This document shows, one piece after another, positions 21,895 through 31,345 of a stretch of 64,000 bases of DNA. The number at the start of each line of letters is the position of its first letter. Position 1 is the stretch's first letter. Below the pieces are notes generated by a model. The model did not search any database, had not been told where the DNA came from, and was given only the letters and a program-made list of their open reading frames with translations. Position numbers and translations under genes: made by a program. This DNA comes from Fragum whitleyi (taxonomy: Eukaryota > Mollusca > Bivalvia > Cardiida > Cardiidae), in the NCBI GenBank assembly GCA_948146395.1, contig OX411556.1, forward strand, positions 4,191,083-4,255,082. Direction: 5' to 3'.

Positions 21895-22023
21895 AGGGGA
21901 CCGAGTTGATCGAGGAAAAATCGATTGGGGAACGAGTTGACCAATATTGGGGAACGAGTTGACCAAAAACGCCACGAGTTGACTGAAGAACAAGTTGACT
22001 GAGGAACGAGTTGACTGGCACCC
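21895..22023 (-). repeat. Right terminal inverted repeat of element U
   Basis: Reverse complement begins GGGTGCCAGTCAACTCGTTC and carries six motif copies against five on the left; the extra one (AACTTGTTCTTCAGTC) is the only sizeable difference. It ends against the duplication GGAAATTC. Confidence 0.8.
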
Positions 22024-22029
22024 GGAAAT

Positions 22030-22552
22030 TCAGAGGGGGGGGGGGGTATAAAAATCGAACTCGAACATAAGCTAACGATAGCTTTTGGACAAAGAGAAAG
22101 AGAGAGTTTGAAGAGAGAGAGAGAAGAGAGAGACCCACCACCTGGGCCCCATGCGGTGATCTATATGGGACCTTTATGGGTAATCTTTTCAGTAAGGGAC
22201 CCATATGGCGTCCATAAGATACTTTGCCCACAATCTGTCCATATGAATTCCACATACACAAAGAAAATAGTCACATGGTTCCTATGTGGGCCTTACATGG
22301 GCAATAATTTTACAAACGGGACCCACATGGGCCCATATCACCATTTCCCCCAGATTCTGTCCATATGAACCACAGCATTTCATGCTTGCTGGGATGGGCA
22401 TGGCAGGGCGAGACTTATTTTCACCTAAAATCTTTTAGAATTTCCCCCCCCCCCCCAAACCCAATGGCCCGATTAAAAAAAAAAAAAAAAAAAAAAAATA
22501 CTTGGTATGAATAATTGTGTGTGTGTGTGTGTGGGGGGGGCTTATTTTCAAA

Positions 22553-22585
<33 letters not shown>

Positions 22586-23240
22586 ATCTTTTTCTCCCAA
22601 ACCCTTGACCCGATTTCAATAAAACTTGGCAAGCATGATCATCATGTAACCCTTTTTAGTAAATGTGTTAAAGAAATTTGGATTGGCCCTCAAATATCGG
22701 GGTGGCAGGGAGGGGGGTAATAAACCTTTAAAAATATTCTCCTCCCAAATCATTGGCCCGTTTTCAATGAAACTTGCCAAGAATGATCTTTGCGTTTCTC
22801 GTTTCTAATGTTATTCAAGAAATCTGGATTGACCCCCAAATATGGGCGTGGAAGGGGTGGGGGATTATTTTCACTTTAAAAATGTTCAAGAACTTTCTCC
22901 TTCCAAACCATTTGGTCGAATTCAATGAACATTTGCATAGATGTTGTTTTGATCACCCTCTACTTAAATTGCTAAAGAATTTTGATTGACAGGGCTTATT
23001 TTCACTTTAAAATCTTTAAAAAATATTCTGTTTCCTACTCATTTTTGCCAACCTAAATGGAACTTGGCAAGAATCCTTACATGCACCTTCACTTTAATTG
23101 CTCAAGACTTTTTGATGGGCCCATAAATGTGGGCTTGGCAAGGAGAATATTTTTTCATTTGAAATTAAAAAAAAAGCTTCTCCTCCCAATCAATTTGATT
23201 AATTTTATCAGATCTTGCAATGAATGACCCGGGACCCTTT
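22030..23240. repeat. Low-complexity and decayed D-like tandem repeats
   Basis: G and GA runs (22034-22130), a doubled segment around GGACCCATATGG and GTCCATATGAA (22195 and 22318), poly-C, two poly-A runs and a TG run (22444-22580), then about five degenerate units with CCCGATTTCAATGAAACTT-like phrases and GGGGCTTATTTTCACTTTAA, as in D4 and D6. Frames here are artefacts. Confidence 0.7.
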
Positions 23241-23439
23241 CTTAATATTGTTCCAGATGCGTTTAAAATGGTCTTCTTATTACAATCATTTTTATTTTGG
23301 TATTAGGATATGGATAAAGGGTATGCAAGTTAATGGGGATTTAGTATGTTCGTGCAATGTGTACCAGACCAAGTAAATCATTACACAATAGTTTTAAAGG
23401 ACTTCAAAGAGCTGTTTTCAGTCTAAAAAAGCTTTGTTG

Positions 23440-23548
23440 ACAAAAATCGCCACAAGTTGGCAGAGGAACGAGTAGACTGGTAATTTGTATTTGTATTTGT
23501 CCATTCGTCGTCGACAGTGGGACCAATCTAAGGAACGAGTTGACTGGC
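23440..23548 (-). repeat. Fragment of a U-type inverted repeat
   Basis: Contains AAGGAACGAGTTGACTGGCA followed by CCCC (23522-23547), the U terminus, and an inner piece with GCCACAAGTTGGCAGAGGAA near 23450. This is a second, broken element end in the same orientation as the right end of U. Confidence 0.75.
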
Positions 23549-24154
23549 ACCCCAATATTCCTCAAGTTTCACCCGAACTCACCAGCAGTCTAGACTGGAA
23601 GGTCGTTCATAAATGAAAGCACTCCAAAAGCTCCTAAGTCGATTTGGGAGGGCTTTTTACCTGTATAATTTCAGAAATATACGAATTATGGCGAAATTAA
23701 ATGCTGAACCTAAGAAACCAGCCTTTGGCAACAGACACCTTACCGATCCACAAAATGTTTTCGAGCACAACGCATGGTAGGGATTCGTACTCGGGTACAT
23801 TCGTAACAAATACTTGAAAAAAATCTGTTACTTGAACAAGAACTAATTTAAAAATAGGGCTAACCTATAGACGGGAAAAGTACGCCCTTGACAAATCACG
23901 GATCTTCACGGAAATCACGGATTCGAAAATTTCATTACTTAATTGGTCGGATTTCCGTAACTGGTTCCATAAGTTTGTAATATGAAATTAGGCAAAGCCT
24001 AGAAAACGGGCGAAAGAAAAAAACATTTGTAATGAGACATTTACTGACTGGTGACCACTTCTTGCCACATACCATTTCTTGCAAATTAAACTGTTTCAGA
24101 AATGATATGCACTGATAATCCCTCCCCAGCCACTAGGCCTAAGTTTTTTCTGTC

Positions 24155-24415
24155 TGTTGTGACGGACGATTTCCGTAGGGTCATAGGTCACCGGAAATAG
24201 AGGTCATGACCCTAGGTGTGGCGCTAAAAGGTGATAAGTGGAACCAGTCATCCAGGTACTGGGGAGTCTTGAGGTGGTCGACCAGCTGGCGTGACGTGCA
24301 TACAAGACCGGAGTCACTCCCAACTACAACTATAGCAAGCAACCTCGTGAAGGACAGGTACCACCCTGCCCCAAAACTAGAAGCTCATACAGCAAACCAC
24401 TCGGTAAACACTTTA
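24155..24415 (+). repeat. 5' LTR
   Basis: Runs from TGTTGTGACGG to AACACTTTA. It has the usual TG start but ends in TTA rather than CA. It would supply the promoter of the element, although no clear TATA box is seen. Identical to 28094-28354. Confidence 0.9.
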
Positions 24416-24417
24416 TT

Positions 24418-24434
24418 TGGCGACGAGGTAAAAC
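24418..24434 (+). promoter_or_regulatory. Primer-binding-site-like sequence
   Basis: TGGCGACGAGGTAAAAC begins two bases after the LTR with the TGG that pairs with a tRNA CCA end. The matching tRNA cannot be named without a search. Confidence 0.6.
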
Positions 24435-26336
24435 AAAAAAAAATACTTTGGTTTAATTTTGACAGCAGTCTGACCGTTTTGTCATGGGTTTTCGCGCCCA
24501 TTTCCAAATTCGTTTTTGGCTGATTTTGGCATTCAAAGCTTCTAGTTTATTAAAGAATGGTTGTTAAAGTTGCTTGAATTGTTTGTCAAGCCAGTATTTA
24601 GGGTTTTTAAAGATTTCATCTTTGAAAAGCTTAGACACTTCATTGCTTAGTTGAAAACAAACAGGAACCCGCTTTTAGCAGTTCCTGGGAACCCGCTTTT
24701 AGCAGTTCCAGACTCCAAATTGAAGGCTCTAACAAGTTATTCTGTAAAGGGTGGTTTAAAATTTATAATTTAAGTTACATCAGGTTTTGCCCCACCCACT
24801 TTCTCAGCTAGGCCCACCCTCATTTGACATTGAAAACTATAGAGCACCTTCAAATTTGCTATAAAGTAAGTGCATAATTCAAGAACCCAAGGAGAAGGAA
24901 GTATTTTGACTTTTAGTTGATTTACTTTTAAAAGGCCTCCAATGACTGCTTGTTGACTCCAACTTTAAAGAAAATAAAAGCCATCTATAAGAAAATTAAG
25001 AAAATAGACCACCATATTTGGAAAGAAAAATTCTGAAATTTGTTCTTTTTTTCAAGATTCTGCAGAATTTGGAGTTTGTTTTTGGGTGTCTGCAAGGCAC
25101 CAATGCTTTAATTTCTGGAAGGAGGGGAAAGTAATCCCTGACTTCAATATTCTCTAGTTCTTGCAGTATTCCTGAAATTATTTTATTTGGCTTATGGAAA
25201 AAGAACATTTAAAGACCAGTTATCTCATTAAAGCTGTAATAGTATTGCACATGAAATGCAAGAAAGAAAAATTCAGAAATTTAATGTAAAATTAAGTTTT
25301 GAATTGAGTTAATTCTAGCAATTGAAGAAAAAGCTGAAAGCACGTCCATAATGCCAGTTGGTCAAGAACTATAGCAGCTAAAACAGCAGTCATAGCACTT
25401 ACAAATTCAAGTGGTCTTTTAGATCACACCAGACAAAGATCCTTGTCTGTCTTCTAGGCAGAGCAAGTTTCGATAAATCGCCAGAAATATACTCCACGCT
25501 ACGCGAAGGTGTACCAAGGCACAAAAAATTCCAGGGCATCTTCAATTCATGCAAGACAAGAGTGTTCACATTGGTAACTGTATGTTTGGATGGGACACAT
25601 AGCAACAGCTCTTTTGGCAGTAATTTAAAGGGGATGCTTCCAGGCTTTTAGTATGGACATCTCACAGCACAGGGATGTAGTTAGTCTTTTAGGCTAGCAT
25701 GAATGCATCTATGCTGTTCAGAAATAGTGCCCTCTACATGAATGATAAATGTAAGAAAAGATCACAGCTACATGTACCAGTTAACTGACCAAAAGAAAAA
25801 TATAGAGTTGAATCAATTAGACATTGGCAAAAAGTATCAGGGAAATTTCAAAAAAATGTTAGAAAGCATGTAGCATGCTAAGTAGAAAAAAGAAACTTGA
25901 GTTAAGAAATTCTATGAGGTCCAGGCTGTTCCTTTTAGGAACAGTAGGGACATAATTTAAGAGAAATATTTTCAAATGGCACTTGTTACTGTCAAGCATC
26001 ACTGGTACAGATTTCATGAGCTAGAATGAGATAAAGAAATCTGATTTTATGAAAAATCTAAAATCATTACTACTAAAATGATAAGTAAAGTCAAAGTTTT
26101 TAAAACTTTTAAGAGCTTTAATATGGTTCAGGATAATGAGTCAGAGAAAATTCAATGAATTTCAGATTAATTTTTATAGTTACAGAGAATTGAAAGGTTT
26201 AAGTTTGCTTGTAAAGTCTGTCAAACCTGAATGCTACAAGAAATGACCAATTCAATAAGATTTCTGCCAATTCCCCTTATGCATTAATCATGTAATCTAA
26301 GGTTTGATAAGTAAGGTGTTATGGAGCTTGTCATTT

Positions 26337-26350
26337 GAAAGTCGGGGGGG
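26337..26350 (+). other. Internal copy of the polypurine tract
   Basis: GAAAGTCGGGGGGG repeats the GAAAGTCGGGGGG found immediately before the 3' LTR (28079-28091). In retroelements a second internal tract can serve as an extra plus-strand primer. Whether it does so here is not known. Confidence 0.5.
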
Positions 26351-26927
26351 AAATAGGTATACAAGATTAACATTTCTAAGTAAGAAACTATAATGGTTTG
26401 CTATTAGTGACAAAGTTTGAGTAGATAGCAAATACAGAAGTCATTTGCCAAACAATTTGAGGTATTTAACCATTTAGGTACTAAAAGAAGTAATATTAAG
26501 GTGAAAAGGTTATCCCTTGATGAATGGATTTTGATACGGTACTCTAATTAAAGTTCAGACAAAATAAAAGACAAAGATTACAGATCAGCTTAATGATAGC
26601 GCTTTTAGCCAACATCATAAGTGATCAGGTCAAATGGGATTCTCAATACACCCAATAGATAATAGATACCAGTGATGCAAAGAAATACATGCATGAATAG
26701 TGGCACTAGGAGAAACTCCGGATGGGTGAAGGACGCAGATAGGGGAGTAATTGCTTTTAGTGATTATCTCTCATAAGCAACTATTACTTACAGATCTATC
26801 TGTCAGGTCAGAACTTGCATTTTAGGTATAACATGTACATACAAATAGATCTCCAGGGCATTTAAGGGTAAGGTATCACTTCAGGTCAATTTGGTTACGG
26901 TCAATTCTTACGGAATTTAAGAATTAA

Positions 26928-27190
26928 GGGTCAGCTGGTGCTTGGATTTGCACTGTGCAGGTCATTCATGGAACGCGGATGCACCTCTGGGGATAAAACT
27001 TTGTGGCTCCATATGACAATTTGCGGCTGATGGTTAAGGTCAGTTCTTAAGGGAATGAAACCAATAATGGTCAGCTGGTGCTAGGATTAGTACCATGCGG
27101 GTCATTCATGGAATGCAGATGCACCTCAAAGATAAAACCTCAAGGCTCCATGATGTGGCAATTTGCGGCTGTCAGTTAAGGTCAATTCTG
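26928..27190 (+). repeat. Tandem duplication of about 130 bp in the LTR-element interior
   Basis: Two diverged units, each with GGTCAGCTGGTGCT, GGTCATTCATGGAA, GATGCACCTC, AATTTGCGGCTG and TTAAGGTCA, start at about 26928 and 27067. The wider stretch 26860-27625 repeats TTAAGG about ten times. Confidence 0.8.
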
Positions 27191-27876
27191 CAAAGATAAA
27201 GTTAAGGCAACTGTGTTGACATCGACATAAGGTCAAGTTTACAGTACTCTGTCAGGGTTAAGGTCTACAGTCATTCATCCAGAGTACTACAGTCAGCTAA
27301 AGCAACTAACAGATTTACATGTATTAATTCTAGACTTATTCTACTAAAGCAATGTACAGGTAAAAACTTCTCTAGTCCAGAAACATTCAGCTAAACCAAT
27401 TAAAGGTTTCAGTTAGGAATTACTCAGCTAAATTAATTGACGGGTCAATCAGTCCAGAACCATTTATAGCTGTTGGTTACATCTTTCAAGTACATTGTTC
27501 AAGAAATCTGTTGTAAGGGAAAAGCTGAAATCCAGTATAGGATTAAGGAGTCGATACAGAATCTATAAGGTTACTTCACAGTTAAGGGATTTAAATGGTA
27601 TACCATAAGGGACCAGAATTAAGGCAACCAAATTCAGTGATTAAGTTCAATTCAGTGATTAAGTTCAGGTCATTGCCAGGTAAAGTGTAATAGTTGCATT
27701 AGGATTGATCAAGTCAATCAAAGGAGCCTTTTAGGCCCAAGTCCAGACAAACTAGGGATAGACAAATAGTCTATGACGTATCCCACCAACATGCTGGTTA
27801 AATTACACCAGTATTGCCCGCATATAGGCTGGTAGGGGCTTTTAGTCTATACCAGTAGCACGTGGTCGACTAAGAC

Positions 27877-27962
27877 AATAATGTTTGGTAAAGTTTATAA
27901 AGTAGATTGTATTGAAGATTAGTAACTAGGCTTTTAGTCTTGCAAAGAAACCAAACATTATT
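27877..27962 (+). other. 13-bp perfect stem enclosing one CUUUUAG hairpin
   Basis: AATAATGTTTGGT (27877-27889) and ACCAAACATTATT (27950-27962) are exact inverse copies around a 60-base loop that holds the CTTTTAG at 27931. Just upstream a second long stem, CTGGTA/TACCAG with inner pairs, surrounds the CTTTTAG at 27839. The four hairpins from 27839 to 27995 form a compact structured block close to the 3' LTR; the last has a CTTTTGG loop with a GGC/GCC stem. Confidence 0.65.
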
Positions 27963-28078
27963 AGAACTTTTAGTTCGAGAGATCAGGCTTTTGGCCAGGA
28001 AACTAGTACTGGGACAAGCCACATAAACATAAATACTACCCACCCCAAAGATTAAAGTCTTAACCAGAACCTTTAAGA

Positions 28079-28093
28079 GAAAGTCGGGGGGAG
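28079..28093 (+). promoter_or_regulatory. Polypurine tract
   Basis: GAAAGTCGGGGGGAG directly abuts the TGTTGTG start of the 3' LTR, the standard position for the plus-strand primer. Confidence 0.8.
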
Positions 28094-28354
28094 TGTTGTG
28101 ACGGACGATTTCCGTAGGGTCATAGGTCACCGGAAATAGAGGTCATGACCCTAGGTGTGGCGCTAAAAGGTGATAAGTGGAACCAGTCATCCAGGTACTG
28201 GGGAGTCTTGAGGTGGTCGACCAGCTGGCGTGACGTGCATACAAGACCGGAGTCACTCCCAACTACAACTATAGCAAGCAACCTCGTGAAGGACAGGTAC
28301 CACCCTGCCCCAAAACTAGAAGCTCATACAGCAAACCACTCGGTAAACACTTTA
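28094..28354 (+). repeat. 3' LTR
   Basis: Identical by eye to the 5' LTR over 261 bases. It is followed by the target duplication TGTC. Confidence 0.9.
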
Positions 28355-28682
28355 TGTCTTTTCTGTTAAGGGTGCCTGTCAGTTTGCCATTTCCACAAAT
28401 CTAGTTGGTGTCTATGTGGCAGCTTACAATGTCCATTGAATTATCACACAGTTTTATTGGTGTAATTGACATTGCCGTTTATACCTAATTAAGTATAATT
28501 TTAAAAAGAAGCACTTTTTGTAAATTGCAAGTTTTTAAAGAGGCGGCACCATGTAGATGCTTTAATCTCATTAACATTACAGAGTCATTACACAAAACCA
28601 TACAATATTTTTTTTGTATATATTTGAACAACCTATAGTCCCTGTATACCAGTAGTTATCTTAAATTGCTGAATTCTCTTAT

Positions 28683-28880
28683 TATGCCCCCAAGAGGGAG
28701 GCATCATAAATTTGACTTGTCCGTCCGTCCGTCTGTCCGTCCGTCCGTCCGTCAGTCAGTCTGTCCGTCCGTCCGTCCGTCCGTCCGTCCGTCATTCCGT
28801 CCAAAAACTTTAACATTGGCCATAACTTCTAAATCAAAGCGGTGTCGGGGGCATTGTCATCTTACAGTGACAGCTCTTGT
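28683..28880 (+). mobile_element. Small Helentron-like element G
   Basis: A 198-bp insertion starting TATGCCCCCAAGAGGG, with a GTCC microsatellite, the inverse GGGGGCAT near 28847, a TGTCA/TGACA hairpin and the end CAGCTCTTGT. Copy A at the same place (13290-13305, cttatttagatctag) lacks it, which shows insertion between two Ts without duplication. Confidence 0.85.
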
Positions 28881-29587
28881 TTAGATCTAGATTAATCATC
28901 TATATTTCTATGTATTGGGACAACTAGAATACCTTGTGAATGCTGTGCGAACACATCAAGAGCACCTTAAATGAATTATTATAAGATAGAAGTTATTGTT
29001 CTTGTAAATAGTGGTAGATCTACGCCACAATAAGAAAATGTGAAATATATTGTGAGTGGTGGCACTGCTGTGCAACTAAGATAAGCATGTCAACTTAAAA
29101 GACATGGCAAACATATGAAATTTGCTTTTAATGAAGCCACAACCATCTGTTTATGAGTATAAGCACACTAACAACTCAGTAAGAAATACAGCAATGTGTT
29201 AACACAATTTTTCATACAAGAAATATAAATATATATTTATAGTATATTGAATTGCTATTTTAGATTTAAAATAGAAAAAAATATTTATTGGAAGAGAATA
29301 TTTTGATACATAGGATAACATTTTATTTCTTATTAATAAATGGCTTCCAACCAAGGATAATTGACCATTAATTCTAGAGGTTGTTAACTGTTTGGTCACA
29401 TTGAATCAAGACAGTAGTGAAAAGGAAGCCTCAAAGTAGTTGACTTCACATGTAAACAGTTGTTCACCAGTATGTCTGTCTTTCTTAGTTGTTCTAAATT
29501 TCTCCAGATTTGTCAAAACTGAATAAAGATGTTATCATCTGCATTAAAAGCTATGATTAATGTATCTTCTTTGTTTTGTTCCTTTTT

Positions 29588-29793
29588 ATTAGAGGGCCTG
29601 TGTTAACAATACACCAAGGTCCAGTCATCACCTTGGTGTCTTTACTCTTTGGTGTTGTTGTTGTGGTTTTGGGCACCCATATGCAATGCTTTTTATTAGA
29701 GGGCCTGTGTTAACAATACACCAAGGTCCAGTCATCACCTTGGTGTCTTTACTCTTTGGTGTTGTTGTTGTGGTTTTGGGCATCCATATGCAA
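29588..29793 (+). repeat. Tandem duplication of about 108 bp in Q copy B
   Basis: The segment from TTTTTATTAGAGGGCCTGTG to CATATGCAATGCT is present twice, almost identical. Copy A has it once. The 79-codon frame on the minus strand is an artefact of the repeat. Confidence 0.9.
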
Positions 29794-31345
29794 TGCTCTT
29801 GTTTGATTATACCAGTACAGGTATATATTTTCAATTGTACCTTGTACATAGTTGAAATTTGAAACACAAAAAGCGGGACAAATTTTTCATTTATCAGATT
29901 TCTAGGTAAACAGTATTAGTATAATTAAATGAAATTAAACAATGTCAATTGATCCTATTTGCATTGTTTCCTTTTATTGGGTTTAACCCTTACCTACAAA
30001 AAACTGCTATTTGTTGCTATATAGCATAGCAATTTAAATCAGGAGAATGAGAAAACTTTAGATTTACAATTTCTTTATTTCAGACAACATTTTTATGTAA
30101 GTAACTGATATTAAAAATATATCTATGTTTTTGTAAGTCTACATCTTCTTCTAATTTGGAAAAAAATTAGAATTTGTTCATCTGTAAATGGCTTCATACA
30201 GCACTTTAAAACAACCTCTTATTTTGAGTCAATGCTTAATTGTCCATGTTTATGGCTAAAACTAAGTAGATCTAATGCACCAGGTTACTATAAGCTTGAG
30301 CCTTAAAATTGCCGAGATCAGAAGCAATGCAGAAAGACTTAAAACTAATGGCCATTACTCATATTAGTTTTCTATGTAAACATAAAAAAAGACCAAAACA
30401 AACAATCCTATCATCCTTTGTAAGTACAAATAGTTTAGTTTCCTTGAGCAAGCAATTTTCCCCTTCTAACATTTTTTCAAAACTTAAGTGCCTGTCCAAT
30501 GGAACCAATCTAAATAAAGTATAGGATAAATGTGTTATCTTATTTTTTTATTTTTTTTTATTATTACTATAGATCAGTATTGAAATTTATGAATTTGATA
30601 TTTTTGAAAATACTAAAATCACTTTAATAATGGGTGATTTAAAATTTCTTGAAGACAAGCTGTCTTTTTTGTCTAAAAATGCATGCATAGACTGAAGATA
30701 TGTCTTCTAGTCTAAAGGTTACCTTTCTACCTGGAAGTACAGGAATACTGGAGTGCCACCTCTGCATCAATATTCAGAATGAGGCTCGGTGACGTCACTG
30801 TTTTAAATGTAAACATTTTTTGAACTTGAATTTTCTGCCGTCGAAGAGGTTACATAACATCACTTTTTGACGAATAATTAAAGAAATGACTGCTAAATAT
30901 TGTTTTCCTTATTTAAAAAGAATTTTCTTGAATGTAGGTTGACTGTAATGTACGATTTCTAGATCTATAAACCTTTTTTAAAGCAATTTTTGATAACCAG
31001 TCGGAATCTTGTTGTTGTTGTTGCAAAAAATTAGACTGTGTCTCGAAACACCTAGTCAGGGTATAAGAAAGTGAGTGACCGGAAAGAGATAAACGGACGC
31101 GGCCTGACATAGGAGCTTTTTATGGGGAAATCAAAATGGACGATTTGGGTTGAACGGTATATGAGTTCTTAGCTTTTATTGTTTGTTATTTTACTTTTTT
31201 TCTCTCTACATATACCTGTAAGCTATAGGCGGTCTTCAGACCGGGCCTTCGGCCCGGTCTTTAGCCCGTATAAATTCCGTGATTTTGATATTTTTCCGTT
31301 TTTTCTAATATGAATTTAGGCAAAGCCTAGAAACCGGGCGAAAGA

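Larger units (their letters stand above)
10837..22023 (+). mobile_element. Large MULE-like DNA transposon carrying a FLYWCH gene (element U)
   Basis: An 11.2-kb element whose ends are long inverted repeats (10837-10960 and 21895-22023) that align base for base over most of their length, and which is flanked by the 8-bp direct repeat GGAAATTC at 10829-10836 and 22024-22031. Long inverted repeats and an 8-10 bp duplication fit the Mutator (MULE) superfamily. Inside, on the plus strand, lies a multi-exon gene for a FLYWCH zinc-finger protein of the kind that in animals is often fused to a MULE transposase core. That core is missing, so the copy looks like an internal-deletion derivative. A Q-family element, several SINEs and MITEs were later inserted into it. 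Confidence 0.72.
24661..27973 (+). ncRNA. Array of small stem-loops with a shared CUUUUAG loop
   Basis: CTTTTAG occurs 13 times on the sense strand of the LTR-element interior: 24672, 24696, 24910, 25416, 25645, 25686, 25932, 26602, 26754, 27728, 27839, 27931 and 27967. Its inverse CTAAAAG occurs once (26481). In most copies the C and G close a UUUUA loop and the flanks pair: CTGTTCC/GGAACAG at 25932 (7 bp), GAAC/GTTC at 27967, GCC/GGC at 27728, GTGGTC/GATCAC at 25416, GTTAGTC/GGCTAGC at 25686, GTAATTGC/GTGATTAT at 26754. At 24672 and 26602 a GC-TTTTA-GC tip sits on an outer stem (CAGGAAC/GTTCCTG and ATGAT/ATCAT). Stem sequences differ while pairing is kept, including G-U pairs, which points to selection on RNA shape. 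A role as packaging or protein-binding sites is inference. Confidence 0.6.
24155..28354 (+). mobile_element. Young non-coding LTR retrotransposon (LARD-like)
   Basis: A 4,200-bp element with two 261-bp LTRs that I read as identical, a primer-binding-like site directly after the left LTR, a purine tract directly before the right LTR, and the 4-bp target duplication TGTC (24151-24154 and 28355-28358). The 3,678-bp interior has no frame above about 105 codons and no gag or pol motif on either strand. It therefore must be moved by proteins made elsewhere, as are the large retrotransposon derivatives (LARDs) of plants. Identical LTRs mean recent insertion. It splits Q copy B. Its interior is rich in the hairpin motif described separately. 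Confidence 0.85.
23979..31270. mobile_element. Q-family element, copy B, split by an LTR element and element G
   Basis: Left end with TAGGCAAAGCCTA (23989-24001) and CGGGCGAAAGA (24007-24017); right end with the GACCGGGCC hairpin and TCTTTAGCCCG (31258-31268). Without the 4.2-kb LTR element and the 0.2-kb element G it is about 2.9 kb and runs parallel to copy A throughout. It is not visibly coding. It ends only about 36 bases before copy C starts. Confidence 0.65.

Noticed and set aside
22435..22720. Frames with poly-Phe and poly-Lys
   Set aside because: Translations of poly-A and poly-T runs.
24206..24523. 105-codon frame starting MTLGVALKGDKWNQ, repeated at 28145
   Set aside because: It is LTR sequence in both places; the two copies diverge as soon as the LTR ends.
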